A stretch of DNA of 64,000 nucleotides from Rhodobacter sp. SGA-6-6 (GTDB taxonomy: Bacteria; Pseudomonadota; Alphaproteobacteria; Rhodobacterales; Rhodobacteraceae). The translations under genes and the position numbers were made by a program. How positions within the stretch are numbered: the stretch's first letter is position 1; each line of letters opens with the position of its first letter. This document shows, piece by piece, positions 37,542 through 46,717 of the stretch. Under the pieces are notes generated by a model. The model ran no database searches. It was not told the DNA's origin and saw only the letters and a list, made by a program, of their open reading frames with translations. The stretch lies in contig NZ_JAAKGP010000009.1 of the NCBI RefSeq assembly GCF_011043545.1, forward strand, positions 1 through 64,000, in the 5' to 3' direction.

Positions 37542-39392
37542 ATGTTCGGCTTCTTCGAGACTCTGGTCGATCCCTACGCGCCCTATGAGCAGACCGACGC
37601 CCCGCCGCGCCGGCTCTGGCCCTTCCTGAAGGACTATATCCGGCCGTTCCGCACCGTCTTCATCATCACCGCCCTGTTCTCGGTGGGGAATGCGGTGCTG
37701 GATGTCGGGCTGATCTGGTATCTCGGCCGGCTGGTCGACCTGATGTCGGGCCAGACGCCTCAGAGCTTTCTTTCCAGCCACTGGACCGAGATCGTGGCGG
37801 CGGCGGTGGTCATCCTGTTCGTCCGGCCCATCGTCGCCGGCGGATCGGTGGGGCTGTTGCACAACACCATCCTGACCAACTTCGGCACCATGATGCGCTG
37901 GCGGGCGCACCGGCACGTGCTGCGCCAGCCCGTCGGCTGGTTCGAGAGCGATTTCGCCGGCCGGATCGCCAACCGGATCATGCAGGCGCCCCCGGCGGCG
38001 GGGGATGCGGTGTTCCAGGTCTTCGACATGGCGGCCTTCGCGGCGGCAACCTTCATCGGTGCGCTGCTGATGCTGGCCGAGGCCGACCCGCGGCTGATGG
38101 TGCCGCTGCTGCTGTGGGTGCTGGGCTATCTGGCGCTGATGCGCTGGACGATCCGCCGCGCCGGCCCGGCCTCGACCGCGGCGAGCGAGGCGCGCTCGGC
38201 GGTGACGGGCCGGGTGGTGGACAGCTATACCAACATCCACTCGGTCAAGCTGTTCGCGCACCGCGAGGCGGAGCTGGACTATGCCAAGGAGGCCATTGAG
38301 GGCGCGCGCAAGGCGTTCCAGACCGAAATGCGGATCGTCACCAAGATGGACGTGGCGCTGACCTTCATCAACGGGCTGATGATCCTGGGCGTCGGCGGGC
38401 TGGCGCTGTGGTTCTGGGTGCAGGGGTCGGCCACGGTGGGCGTGGTGGCGGCGGCGGTGGCGCTGGTGCTGCGGATCAACTCGATGACCTACTGGATCAT
38501 GTGGGCCTCGACCAATCTGGTGCAGAACCTCGGCACGCTGGCCGAGGGGATGGAGACCATCGCGCAACCGATCACGCTGGTGGACCGGCCGGACGCCAGG
38601 CCGCTGGAGTTCCGGGCCGGGCGGATCGAGATCCAGAACGTCAGCCACCATTACGGCCGCGGCTCCGGCGGGCTGCGGGACGTGTCGCTGACCGTGCGGC
38701 CGGGGGAACGGATCGGCGTGGTCGGACGGTCGGGCGCGGGCAAGTCGACGCTGGTGAAGCTGATGCTGCGGTTCTACGACGCCGAGGCCGGGCGGATCCT
38801 GATCGACGGTCAGGACATCGCGCAGGTGACGCAGGATTCCCTGCGGCAGAAGATCGGCATGGTGCAGCAGGATTCCTCGCTGATGCACCGCTCGGTCCGG
38901 GACAACATCCTGTATGGCCGCCCGGAGGCGACCGAGGCCGAGATGGTGGAGGCCGCGAAACGGGCGGAGGCGCACGACTTCATCCTGACGCTGGAGGACC
39001 CGCAGGCCCGCAAGGGCTATGACGCCCATGTCGGCGAGCGGGGGGTGAAGCTGTCGGGCGGTCAGCGGCAGCGGGTGGCGCTGGCGCGGGTGATCCTGAA
39101 GGACGCGCCGGTGCTGATCCTGGACGAGGCGACCTCGGCCTTGGACTCCGAGGCAGAAGCCGCCATTCAGGAGGCGCTGTATGGCGTGATGGCGGGCAAG
39201 ACCGTGATCGCCATCGCGCATCGCCTGTCGACCATCGCGGCGATGGACCGGATCGTGGTGCTGGAAGACGGGGCGATCGCCGAAGAAGGCACCCATGCGG
39301 AACTTCTGGCGCAGAACGGGCTTTACGCCCGGTTCTGGGCCCGGCAATCCGGCGGGTTCATCGGGCTGGAGGAAGAGGAGGCCGCCGAGTGA
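37542..39392 (+). CDS. ABC exporter half-transporter 1 (TMD-NBD)
   Basis: The product is 616 residues: a type IV exporter membrane domain (about 35-340) followed by the ATPase. Walker A GRSGAGKST starts at residue 395, the Q-loop is VQQDSSLMHRSVRDNI, the signature is LSGGQRQR, Walker B VLILDEATSALDSE, and the H-loop IAHRLST. The catalytic Glu is present. The second half-transporter overlaps by 4 bases, so the two probably form a heterodimer. Substrate unknown. Confidence 0.93.
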   Translation: MFGFFETLVDPYAPYEQTDAPPRRLWPFLKDYIRPFRTVFIITALFSVGNAVLDVGLIWYLGRLVDLMSGQTPQSFLSSHWTEIVAAAVVILFVRPIVAGGSVGLLHNTILTNFGTMMRWRAHRHVLRQPVGWFESDFAGRIANRIMQAPPAAGDAVFQVFDMAAFAAATFIGALLMLAEADPRLMVPLLLWVLGYLALMRWTIRRAGPASTAASEARSAVTGRVVDSYTNIHSVKLFAHREAELDYAKEAIEGARKAFQTEMRIVTKMDVALTFINGLMILGVGGLALWFWVQGSATVGVVAAAVALVLRINSMTYWIMWASTNLVQNLGTLAEGMETIAQPITLVDRPDARPLEFRAGRIEIQNVSHHYGRGSGGLRDVSLTVRPGERIGVVGRSGAGKSTLVKLMLRFYDAEAGRILIDGQDIAQVTQDSLRQKIGMVQQDSSLMHRSVRDNILYGRPEATEAEMVEAAKRAEAHDFILTLEDPQARKGYDAHVGERGVKLSGGQRQRVALARVILKDAPVLILDEATSALDSEAEAAIQEALYGVMAGKTVIAIAHRLSTIAAMDRIVVLEDGAIAEEGTHAELLAQNGLYARFWARQSGGFIGLEEEEAAE

Positions 39393-41236
39393 GCGCATTG
39401 ATCAGGCTGGGCGACGCCATCGACGCCTTCCGCCCGGCGGAAGGAAACCCGCCGCAACGGCTGGGCGCGTTCATGCGCTGGTGCCTGTCCGGGTCCTGGC
39501 CGATGCTGGTGCTGGCGGGGGTGCTGTCCTCGCTGGCCGGGGTGACCGAGGTGGTTTCCGCCCTGATCCTCGGCTGGGTGATCGACGCCGCGGTCGATGC
39601 CGGGCCGGAGGCGTTCTTTCCGCAGCACTGGTCGCTGGTGATCTGGTTCCTGGTCTTCTACCTGGTGCTGCGGCCGCTGGCTTTTGCGGTCTCCTCGGCC
39701 TCGAACAGCATCGTCATCGGGCCGAACGTGATGCCGCTGGTCCTCAGCCGCCTGCACCGCTGGACTTTGGGGCAGGCGGTCACCTTCTTCGACAACGATT
39801 TTGCCGGGCGGATCGCGCAGAAGCAGATGCAGGCGGCCCGCGCGGTGACCGATGTGGCGACCGAGGTGATCAACACCGTCTGCTTCGCGCTGGCCTCGGT
39901 GATCGGCTCGGCGATCTTCCTGGTCGCGGTGGACGGCAAGGTCGGGCTGGCGCTCTTGGTCTGGCTGGTGGCCTATCTTCTGCTGATCCGCTTTTTCCTG
40001 CCGATGATCCGCACCAACTCGGCCGCCCGGGCGGCTTCCCGCGCCATGGTCTCGGGGCAGGTGGTGGACACGATCACCAACATCAAGACGGTGAAGCTGT
40101 TTGCCCATGCCGCCTTCGAGGATCGGGTGGCGCTGGGCGCGATGGAGGTGTTCCGGGACCGGTCGCTGGAATTCGGGGTGATCTCCACCTGGTTCCGCTT
40201 CGCGCTGATGCTGCTGGCCGGGGTGCTGCCGGTCCTGCTGATCGGCGGCACGGTGCTGCTGTGGCAGGCGGGCCACGCCACCGCGGGCGAGATCGCGGCA
40301 GCGGGGGCCATCGCGCTGCGGATCGCGCAGATGTCGGGCTGGGTCAGCTTTACCCTGATGGGGATCTATACCTCGGTCGGCGAGGTCGAGGACGGGATGC
40401 GCACCCTCTCGGCTCCGCATGAACTGACCGACGCGCCGGATGCGGTGGAGCTGCCGCGGGTGAAGGGCGAGATCCATTTCGACAACGTGACCTTCGCCTA
40501 TGGCCGCAGCCGCGGCGGGGTGCAGGGCGTCCGGCTGAAGGTGAAGGCGGGCGAGAAGCTGGGGATCGTGGGCGCCAGCGGGGCGGGGAAATCGTCTCTG
40601 GTCTCGCTGCTTTTGCGGCTCTACGACCCGGAACAGGGCCGGATCACCGTGGACGGTTTCGACCTGCGCAAGGTGCGGCAGGAGTCGCTCCGCCGGCAGA
40701 TCGGCATGGTCACGCAGGAGACGGCGATGTTCAACCGCTCCGCCCGCGACAACATCGCCTATGGCCGGCCGGATGCGACCGAGGCCGAGATCATTGCCGC
40801 GGCCAAGGCGGCGGAGGCGGATGAGTTCATCGCGGCGATGGCCGACCATCAGGGCCGCAAGGGTTACGACGCCTTCCTGGGGGAACGCGGCGTCAAGCTG
40901 TCCGGCGGCCAGCGCCAGCGGATCGCGCTCGCCCGCGCCTTCCTGAAGGACGCGCCGATCCTGGTGCTGGACGAGGCGACCTCGGCGCTGGACTCCGAAG
41001 TGGAGGCCAGTATCCAGGAGGCGCTGGAGCGGGTGATGCAGGGCAAGACCGTGCTGGCCATCGCGCATAGGCTGTCGACCATCGCGGCAATGGACCGGAT
41101 CATCGTGCTGGACCGCGGGCGGATCGTCGAGGAAGGCTCGCACGAGGCGCTTTTGGCGCAGGACGGGCTTTACGCGCGCTACTGGAAGCGGCAAAGCGGC
41201 GGCTTCATCGGCACCGAGGAAGACGAGACCCCGTGA
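39389..41236 (+). CDS. ABC exporter half-transporter 2 (TMD-NBD)
   Basis: The product is 615 residues from a GTG at 39389 inside the previous stop (GTGA overlap). Membrane domain about 30-340; Walker A GASGAGKSS at 395-403, Q-loop VTQETAMFNRSARDNI, signature LSGGQRQR, Walker B ILVLDEATSALDSE, H-loop IAHRLST. The ATPase site residues are canonical in both halves, so neither looks degenerate. The tail QSGGFIG is shared with the partner, showing they are paralogues. Confidence 0.93.
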   Translation: MSALIRLGDAIDAFRPAEGNPPQRLGAFMRWCLSGSWPMLVLAGVLSSLAGVTEVVSALILGWVIDAAVDAGPEAFFPQHWSLVIWFLVFYLVLRPLAFAVSSASNSIVIGPNVMPLVLSRLHRWTLGQAVTFFDNDFAGRIAQKQMQAARAVTDVATEVINTVCFALASVIGSAIFLVAVDGKVGLALLVWLVAYLLLIRFFLPMIRTNSAARAASRAMVSGQVVDTITNIKTVKLFAHAAFEDRVALGAMEVFRDRSLEFGVISTWFRFALMLLAGVLPVLLIGGTVLLWQAGHATAGEIAAAGAIALRIAQMSGWVSFTLMGIYTSVGEVEDGMRTLSAPHELTDAPDAVELPRVKGEIHFDNVTFAYGRSRGGVQGVRLKVKAGEKLGIVGASGAGKSSLVSLLLRLYDPEQGRITVDGFDLRKVRQESLRRQIGMVTQETAMFNRSARDNIAYGRPDATEAEIIAAAKAAEADEFIAAMADHQGRKGYDAFLGERGVKLSGGQRQRIALARAFLKDAPILVLDEATSALDSEVEASIQEALERVMQGKTVLAIAHRLSTIAAMDRIIVLDRGRIVEEGSHEALLAQDGLYARYWKRQSGGFIGTEEDETP

Positions 41237-42459
41237 GTTTCACCATCGAAAGGCTGGGCCATCTGGGCCATGGCATCGCCAGCGGCCCCACCGGGCCGCT
41301 TTACGCGCCCGGCGTGCTGCCGGGCGAGGTGGTGGAGGGCGATCCCGCCGGCGACCGGCTGGAGAATGTCCGCATCCTTACCCCCAGCGTGGACCGGGTG
41401 AAGCCGCCCTGTCCCCATGCCCGCGCCTGCGGCGGCTGCCAGTTGCAGCACGCCTCGGATGGATTCGTGGCCGGGTGGAAGCGCGGGGTGGTGGCGACTG
41501 CGCTGGCGGCGCAGGGGCTGGCGACCGATGGGCTGTGCGGCGAGGTGATCACCTCGCCGCCCCGGTCCCGCCGCCGGGCCACGGTGGCGGCGCGCAAGAC
41601 CAAGGGCGGGGCGCTGGTCGGCTTCCACGCCCGCGGGTCGGATGTGATCATCCCGGTGCCGGGCTGCATCCTGCTGCACCCGTCGCTGCTGGCGCTGTTC
41701 CCGGCGGTGGAGGCCTTGGCGGTAGCCGGGGGCTCGCGGTCGCAAGCCTTGGCGGTGACGCTGACTCACAGCCTGACCGGCCCGGACGTGCGGGTGGAGG
41801 GCGGCAAGCCCTTGGACGCCGCGCTGCGGATGGAATTGGCGCGGCTGGCGGAACGCTTTGCGCTGGCCCGGCTGACCTGGGGCGAGGAGACGGTGGCGCT
41901 GCGGGCGATGCCGGAGCAGGGCTTCGGCGCCGCAAGGGTGCAGATGCCGCCCGCCGCCTTCCTTCAGGCCACCGCCGAGGGCGAGGCGGCGCTGGTTTCG
42001 GCGGTGAAACAGGCTCTGACACAGCAGAAACGGGTGGCAGACTTGTTCGCCGGCATGGGCACCTTCACCCTGCCGCTGGCCGAAACGGCCGAGGTCCTGG
42101 CCTATGAGGGCGACCCCGCCATGACCGCCGCGCTGGACAAGGCCGCCCGTGCCACGCCGGGGTTGAAGCGGATCGTGGCCGAGAAGCGGGACCTGTTCCG
42201 CCGCCCGCTGGAGCCCGACGAATTGCGCGGCCTGACCGGAGTGGTGATCGACCCGCCCCGCGCCGGGGCCGAGGCGCAGGTGCAAAGGCTGGCGGCCAGC
42301 AATGTGCCGGTGATCGCCATGGTCTCCTGCAACCCGGCCACCTTCGCCCGCGACGCCCGCATCCTGACCGAGGGCGGCTATGCGCTGGAGCGGGTGCAGG
42401 TGGTGGACCAGTTCCGCTGGTCGCACCACGTCGAGCTGGTGGCACGCTTCCGCCGTTGA
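41233..42459 (+). CDS. RNA (uracil-C5) methyltransferase, TrmA/RlmD family
   Basis: The product is 408 residues. A short TRAM-like N-terminus (TIERLGHLGHGIA) is followed by an Fe-S cysteine cluster, C60, C66, C69 (CGGCQ) and C145. The SAM region has DLFAGMGTFTLPLA, and VVIDPPRAGAEAQ and VSCNPATFARD carry the catalytic Cys366. This is the uracil-C5 methyltransferase pattern acting on rRNA or tRNA; the exact target cannot be told. GTG start at 41233, overlapping the upstream stop by 4 bases. Confidence 0.9.
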   Translation: MSFTIERLGHLGHGIASGPTGPLYAPGVLPGEVVEGDPAGDRLENVRILTPSVDRVKPPCPHARACGGCQLQHASDGFVAGWKRGVVATALAAQGLATDGLCGEVITSPPRSRRRATVAARKTKGGALVGFHARGSDVIIPVPGCILLHPSLLALFPAVEALAVAGGSRSQALAVTLTHSLTGPDVRVEGGKPLDAALRMELARLAERFALARLTWGEETVALRAMPEQGFGAARVQMPPAAFLQATAEGEAALVSAVKQALTQQKRVADLFAGMGTFTLPLAETAEVLAYEGDPAMTAALDKAARATPGLKRIVAEKRDLFRRPLEPDELRGLTGVVIDPPRAGAEAQVQRLAASNVPVIAMVSCNPATFARDARILTEGGYALERVQVVDQFRWSHHVELVARFRR

Positions 42460-42551
42460 CGCATCCGTGAGCGGTCCGGTCGCAGCAGGTGCTGGCCAGA
42501 TCGGCGGATTTCCGCTATCTGGACAGAAAAAGAAGACGGACAGAGGCGACG

Positions 42552-43046
42552 ATGCGGGCAGTGAAGCTTTTCCTGATGGCGGTCCTGGTGGTGGGCCTGG
42601 CGGCCTGCGGGAACTCCAAATTCAAGCGATACAACGGGCCGGAGGTGACTTCGGTCCAGGTCCACAAGGCCGATCGCAAGATGTATCTCCTGCACAACGA
42701 CAAGGTGCTGAAGAGCTACGACATCGCGCTGGGCTTCGCGCCGGTGGGTCACAAGCAGTTCGAGGGCGACGGCAAGACGCCGGAGGGCACCTACCGGATC
42801 AGCCACAAGAACCCGAATTCGGAATACCATCTGTCGCTGCGGGTCGACTATCCGAATGTCGAGGACCGGACCTATGCCAGCACCATGGGCAAGCCGCCGG
42901 GGGGCGACATCTTCATCCACGGCGGGCCGAAGAAGAAGATCTACCAGCGCGACTGGACCGCGGGCTGCATCGCCGTCTCCGACAAGGAGATCGAGAAGAT
43001 CTATGCGATGATCAAGCCGGGAACGGTGATCCACATCCTGCCGTGA
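42552..43046 (+). CDS. L,D-transpeptidase-family lipoprotein (YafK-like)
   Basis: The product is 164 residues. A signal peptide ends in the lipobox LAAC (Cys19). The YkuD domain has H123 in IFIHGG and the catalytic Cys139 in DWTAGCIAVSDKEI, the YafK-type variant of the SHGC motif. Such enzymes make or cut peptidoglycan cross-links or lipoprotein links. A strong terminator follows. Confidence 0.9.
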   Translation: MRAVKLFLMAVLVVGLAACGNSKFKRYNGPEVTSVQVHKADRKMYLLHNDKVLKSYDIALGFAPVGHKQFEGDGKTPEGTYRISHKNPNSEYHLSLRVDYPNVEDRTYASTMGKPPGGDIFIHGGPKKKIYQRDWTAGCIAVSDKEIEKIYAMIKPGTVIHILP

Positions 43047-43070
43047 AAAAGGGGCCCGCGGGCCCCTTTC
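43046..43070. terminator. Bidirectional intrinsic terminator
   Basis: AAAAA, then the perfect palindrome GGGGCCCGCGGGCCCC (43051-43066), then TTTCCT. It lies between the convergent YafK-like and CAP-domain genes and can serve both strands. Confidence 0.8.
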
Positions 43071-43093
43071 CTCATTCCGGCACGGACGGGCCG

Positions 43094-43609
43094 TCAGCCC
43101 CCCGTCACCATCGTCCACCAGATCTTGCCGTTGTCCTCCTGGAACCAGGCGAAGCCCAGTTCGCGGGCGGCGGGGTCCATGATGATGGCACGGGTGTCCG
43201 GCTGGGCCATCCAGGCCGACAGGGTTTCCAGCTCGGTCTGATAGGTCTCGGAGATGTTCTCGCCGACCAGCCGGCCGGGATAGCCGACGCGCTGCACCCG
43301 GCTCAGCGGCGAGGAGCCGTCGGAGCCGAAGTGCCAGGGCCGGTTCTGCAGCGACATGTCGCGCGAATGGGTCTCGGCCGCGGCGTTCAGCTGGGAATTG
43401 TAGACCAGCGGCTGCGCGCCCTTGGCCGAGCGCAGCGAGTTGACGGCATCGAGCAGGCGGAAGGGGATCTTCTCGGCCACCGCCGGGGTGATGCGATAGA
43501 CCTGCGGCAGCGGCTTGCCGTCGGCGCCCAGCTGGACCCCGCCGCCGCTGGGGGCGCAGGCGCCAAGGGCAAGCGCCGAGCCAAGAACCACGAAACTGCG
43601 TCTGTCCAT
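43094..43609 (-). CDS. CAP-domain (SCP/PR1-like) lipoprotein
   Basis: The product is 171 residues from the ATG at 43609. MDRRSFVVLGSALALGAC looks like a Tat-type signal (RRSF) ending in a lipobox with Cys18. The rest is a CAP domain: LLDAVNSLRSAKGAQPLVYNSQLNAAAETHSRDM, WHFGSDGSSPLSRVQRVGY and GENISETYQ, with the family's His/Glu positions. Probably exported and anchored in the envelope. Molecular function of bacterial CAP proteins is poorly known. Confidence 0.85.
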   Translation of the reverse strand: MDRRSFVVLGSALALGACAPSGGGVQLGADGKPLPQVYRITPAVAEKIPFRLLDAVNSLRSAKGAQPLVYNSQLNAAAETHSRDMSLQNRPWHFGSDGSSPLSRVQRVGYPGRLVGENISETYQTELETLSAWMAQPDTRAIIMDPAARELGFAWFQEDNGKIWWTMVTGG

Positions 43610-43777
43610 CCGATTCACCCGATTTCCGGCCCGCGAAACGGGCTTTTCCGGCGCAGCTTTAGCGAAAGCGGGGCGATTGATCAAACCCAAGTCTGCGTGA
43701 TGAAGAGGGTGTGAATTGCGATCTGCCGCCGGAATCGTTATCCTGCGCGGCCAGAGCAGACTCAACAGGAGCAAGTC

Positions 43778-44374
43778 ATGACCGCCGAAAGGCTGACCCG
43801 CCGCGCCATTCTGGGCGGCGCCGCCCTTGCGTTCGGTGCCGCTGCCGCCCGCCCGCTGCTGGCTCAGGACGGCAGCACCGAGATGGCTCCGCCGGCCTCC
43901 AGCACCATCCGCAACAACATCTCCAGCTTCCGGATGCTGGACTGGCGCGGTTATTTCGACAACACCCGCAAGGGCGCGATCCTGGTCGACACCACCTCGC
44001 GGGCGCTGCATTTCTGGTCCGAGGACCAGTCGGTCTATCGGCTTTATCCCACCTCCGTGCCGCTGTCGGAAGAACTGACCCGCCGCGGCCGGACCGAAGT
44101 GGTGCAGAAGGTGGTGAATCCGACCTGGCGGCCGACTCCTTCGATGAAAGAGCGCAATCCCGAATGGCCGGACGTGGTGGAGGGCGGCGCGCCCGACAAT
44201 CCGCTGGGCACCCGCGCGCTGTATCTGAGCTGGACCTATTACCGCATCCACGGCACCCACGACACCCGCAAGATCGGCCGCCGGTCGTCCAACGGCTGCA
44301 TCGGTCTCTACAACGAACATGTCGAAGAACTTTTCGGCATGGCACAAGTTGGCACGCAGGTGTTGCTAATTTGA
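43778..44374 (+). CDS. L,D-transpeptidase (ErfK/YbiS/YkuD family), Tat-exported
   Basis: The product is 198 residues. The N-terminus TRRAILGGAALAFGAAA is a twin-arginine signal. The YkuD domain has H158 in YRIHGTHD and Cys174 in RSSNGCIGLYN, the catalytic pair. These enzymes form 3-3 cross-links or attach proteins to peptidoglycan. ACAGGAGC precedes the ATG. Divergent from the CAP-domain gene, next to a small exported protein. Confidence 0.9.
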   Translation: MTAERLTRRAILGGAALAFGAAAARPLLAQDGSTEMAPPASSTIRNNISSFRMLDWRGYFDNTRKGAILVDTTSRALHFWSEDQSVYRLYPTSVPLSEELTRRGRTEVVQKVVNPTWRPTPSMKERNPEWPDVVEGGAPDNPLGTRALYLSWTYYRIHGTHDTRKIGRRSSNGCIGLYNEHVEELFGMAQVGTQVLLI

Positions 44375-44521
44375 CGACATGGCCGTCAAGCGCGCTTTCC
44401 CATCACAAGCCCGATTGCATTTTCCGCCGGGTGCGGATTAAGACGGGCCTACGAGGAACAGTCTTGGGTGTGTATCGTCGCCTCTGCAACAATCGACGGT
44501 ATGCTATAACTGGAGGTTAAC

Positions 44522-44701
44522 ATGAAGAAACTTGCGCTCGCTGCCGCGCTGACCGCTGTCGCCACCGCTTCGTTCGCTGGCGGCCTGGCTGAGCCGGTGA
44601 TGGAACCGGAAGTCGTCGAAGCCACGACCTCGTCGTCGGCCGGCGGCATCGTCGTTCCGCTGCTGCTCCTGCTGGTGGTCGCTGCGGTCGCTGCGAACTG
44701 A
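44522..44701 (+). CDS. Small exported membrane-anchored protein (YjbE-like paralogue A)
   Basis: The product is 59 residues. A signal peptide (MKKLALAAALTAVATASFAGG) is followed by an acidic linker (EPVMEPEVVEA), a Ser/Gly patch and a C-terminal hydrophobic helix VVPLLLLLVVAAVAA. TGGAGG sits 5 bases before the ATG. Its architecture matches the gene at 56765. It may be a YjbE/GfcA-type small envelope protein; the function is unknown. A strong terminator follows. Confidence 0.75.
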   Translation: MKKLALAAALTAVATASFAGGLAEPVMEPEVVEATTSSSAGGIVVPLLLLLVVAAVAAN

Positions 44702-44720
44702 GTTCGAAGCACTTCAGGAA

Positions 44721-44754
44721 AAGACGGCAGCCCCGGCTGCCGTCTTTTTCTTTT
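44721..44754 (+). terminator. Intrinsic terminator after small exported protein gene
   Basis: A 12-bp stem (AAGACGGCAGCC, 44721-44732; GGCTGCCGTCTT, 44735-44746) with a two-base loop, followed by TTTCTTTT. It also lies 13 bases from the convergent hemH stop. Confidence 0.9.
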
Positions 44755-44766
44755 GCGGGGACCGGA

Positions 44767-45798
44767 TCAGGCCGGAATCCAGCCTGACAGGTTCTCCTCG
44801 ATCACCGCGGCCAGCGCCCGGATATGGGCCGGCTCGTCGTTCAGGCAGGGGATATAGGTGAAGACCTCTCCGCCGGCGTGCTGGAAGGACTCGCGGATTT
44901 CGCCGTTGATCTCTTCCAGAGTCTCGATGCAATCGGCGCTGAAGGCCGGGGCGATGACGGCGATGTGCTTCTTGCCCTGCTTCGCCAGCTCGGCCACGTG
45001 GTTCACCGTATAGGGCTTCAGCCATTCCTCCGGCCCGAACACCGACTGGAAGGTGGTGTCGATCATCTCCGGCCCCCAGCCCAGCCGTTCCCGCAACAGG
45101 CGCGAGGTCTTCTGGCACTGGCAATGGTAGGGATCGCCCTCGGTCAGGTAGCGGATCGGCATTCCGTGGTAGCTGGCGACCAGCACGTCCGGCTTGCGCT
45201 CCAGCGCGTCCCAGGCCCTTTGCACCGATTGCGCCAGGGCGTCGATATAGAGCGGATGCCCGAAATATTCCGGCACCGTCCGCACCGCGGGTTGGCGTTT
45301 CTCCTTCATCAGGGCGCGGAAGAACTGGTCGTTGGCGGTGGCCGAGGTGGCGCCGGCGTAGTGCGGATAAAGCGGGAAGAAGATGATTCGCTCGCAGCCC
45401 GCGGCGACCATCGCCCGCACCTTCGATTCGGTCGAAGGGTTGCCGTATCTCATGCAGAAATCGACCATCACCCTGTCGCCGTGCCGCGCCTCCAACTCGG
45501 CCGCGATGGCGGCGGTCTGGGCCTTGGTGATCGTCATCAGCGGGCTTTCGTTCAGCTCGTGATTCCAGATCAGCTTGTAATTGGCGCCCGAGGTGAAAGG
45601 GCGTTTGCCCAGGATCACCGTCTGCAGCAGCGGCTGCCATTTCCAGCTGGGGTAGTCGATGACCCGCTTGTCGGACAGGAACTCGTTCAGGTAGCGCCGC
45701 ATCGACCAGTAGTCGTAGCCGTCCGGCGTGCCGAGGTTGGCCAGCAGGATGCCGATGCGCGGCCGCGGCACGGGGGGGTGGTCGGCGGGCTTGTCCAT
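44767..45798 (-). CDS. hemH: Ferrochelatase
   Basis: Inserts Fe2+ into protoporphyrin IX, last step of heme synthesis. The product is 343 residues. LLANLGTPD is the N-terminal signature, AMRYGNPS (here CMRYGNPS) follows, FPLYPHYA and VASYHGMP with the metal-binding His211, and CIETLEEI contains the conserved acidic side. GAAGGAAGGA lies upstream of the ATG. No C-terminal Fe-S cysteines seen. Confidence 0.96.
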   Translation of the reverse strand: MDKPADHPPVPRPRIGILLANLGTPDGYDYWSMRRYLNEFLSDKRVIDYPSWKWQPLLQTVILGKRPFTSGANYKLIWNHELNESPLMTITKAQTAAIAAELEARHGDRVMVDFCMRYGNPSTESKVRAMVAAGCERIIFFPLYPHYAGATSATANDQFFRALMKEKRQPAVRTVPEYFGHPLYIDALAQSVQRAWDALERKPDVLVASYHGMPIRYLTEGDPYHCQCQKTSRLLRERLGWGPEMIDTTFQSVFGPEEWLKPYTVNHVAELAKQGKKHIAVIAPAFSADCIETLEEINGEIRESFQHAGGEVFTYIPCLNDEPAHIRALAAVIEENLSGWIPA

Positions 45799-45850
45799 CG
45801 TGATGTCCTTCCTTCGGCCTTTGCCCGAGATAGCGGCTTTGGCCCGGCCG

Positions 45851-46693
45851 TCAACCGGGCTGCGACCCTTTGCGCAGGGGCAGCTCGGAGGTGTTCAGCG
45901 CATCCGCCAGCCTTTGCCGGGCCGATCCGGGACGCAGCGGCTTCTGCTGGCTGTCGTGCGGCGCCCAGCCGGTGAGGCAGAGGATCTCGAAGGTGGCCGG
46001 GATGCGGCCGTCCGGCCCGGCATGGGTCTGGGCATAGATTTCCGCCGCGCGCAGCAGCACGGCGCGGCGGGTCGGGCGGCGCAGGCGGGCGGCCAAGGCA
46101 TTGCCCTCGCCCATGGCGCGCAGGTCCTGCATCAGGTGGAAGGCGTCGCGGTAAAGCACCCGCTGGGTGAAGCTGTCCGCCACCGGCAGCGCCAGCCCCG
46201 CCCTTTGCAACAGCGCGCCGAGGTCGCGGATTTCCCCCATCGGCAGCACCCGGGGCGACAGGCCGCCGGTCACCTGGACCTCGGCCTCGGCCAGCGCGGC
46301 GCGCAGTTCCTGCAGGGTCTGGCCGCCGAACAGCAGCGCGAGGAACAGGCCGTCCGGCCGCAGCGCCCGGCGGCATTGCACGATCTGGCCGACCGGATCG
46401 TTGGCCCAATGCAGCGCCATGGCATGGACCACCAAGTCCAGGCTGGCGGGGGCCAGGTCCAGCACCTCGGCATCCGCCACCATGCGGGCCTGCGGCAGCG
46501 CCTGCTGCCACAGCGCCGGAAAACCGCTCACCACGGCGGCATCGGTAAAGGTTCTGTTAACCGTTTCCAGCCTTTCCTGCACCTCGGCGATGGCGGTTTC
46601 GTGCAGGAACAGCGCCGGGGCGGGCAGGGCCAGCGCGCGGGCGCGGTTGCGCTCCAGCGCGGGGCGGTCGGTCAGGAGGGGGCCTGGGGTCAT
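45851..46693 (-). CDS. NDUFAF5/BioC-like methyltransferase-fold protein
   Basis: The product is 280 residues. LDLVVHAMALHWANDPVGQIVQCRRALRPDGLFLA is the C-terminal part of a class I SAM-dependent methyltransferase fold, closest to NDUFAF5/BioC-like proteins. The usual N-terminal glycine loop (DLGCGxG) is absent: the segment NRTFTDAAVVSGFPALW stands where it should be. It may thus not bind SAM in the usual way. Divergent from comF (24 bases); hemH follows 52 bases downstream. Confidence 0.75.
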   Translation of the reverse strand: MTPGPLLTDRPALERNRARALALPAPALFLHETAIAEVQERLETVNRTFTDAAVVSGFPALWQQALPQARMVADAEVLDLAPASLDLVVHAMALHWANDPVGQIVQCRRALRPDGLFLALLFGGQTLQELRAALAEAEVQVTGGLSPRVLPMGEIRDLGALLQRAGLALPVADSFTQRVLYRDAFHLMQDLRAMGEGNALAARLRRPTRRAVLLRAAEIYAQTHAGPDGRIPATFEILCLTGWAPHDSQQKPLRPGSARQRLADALNTSELPLRKGSQPG

Positions 46694-46717
46694 GGCGGCG
46701 GACCATAGGGGGCGGGG

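Noticed and set aside
37542-41236. Possible degenerate ATPase site in one half of the ABC pair
   Set aside because: Both halves have canonical Walker A, LSGGQ, Walker B with catalytic Glu and H-loop, so no asymmetry is visible.
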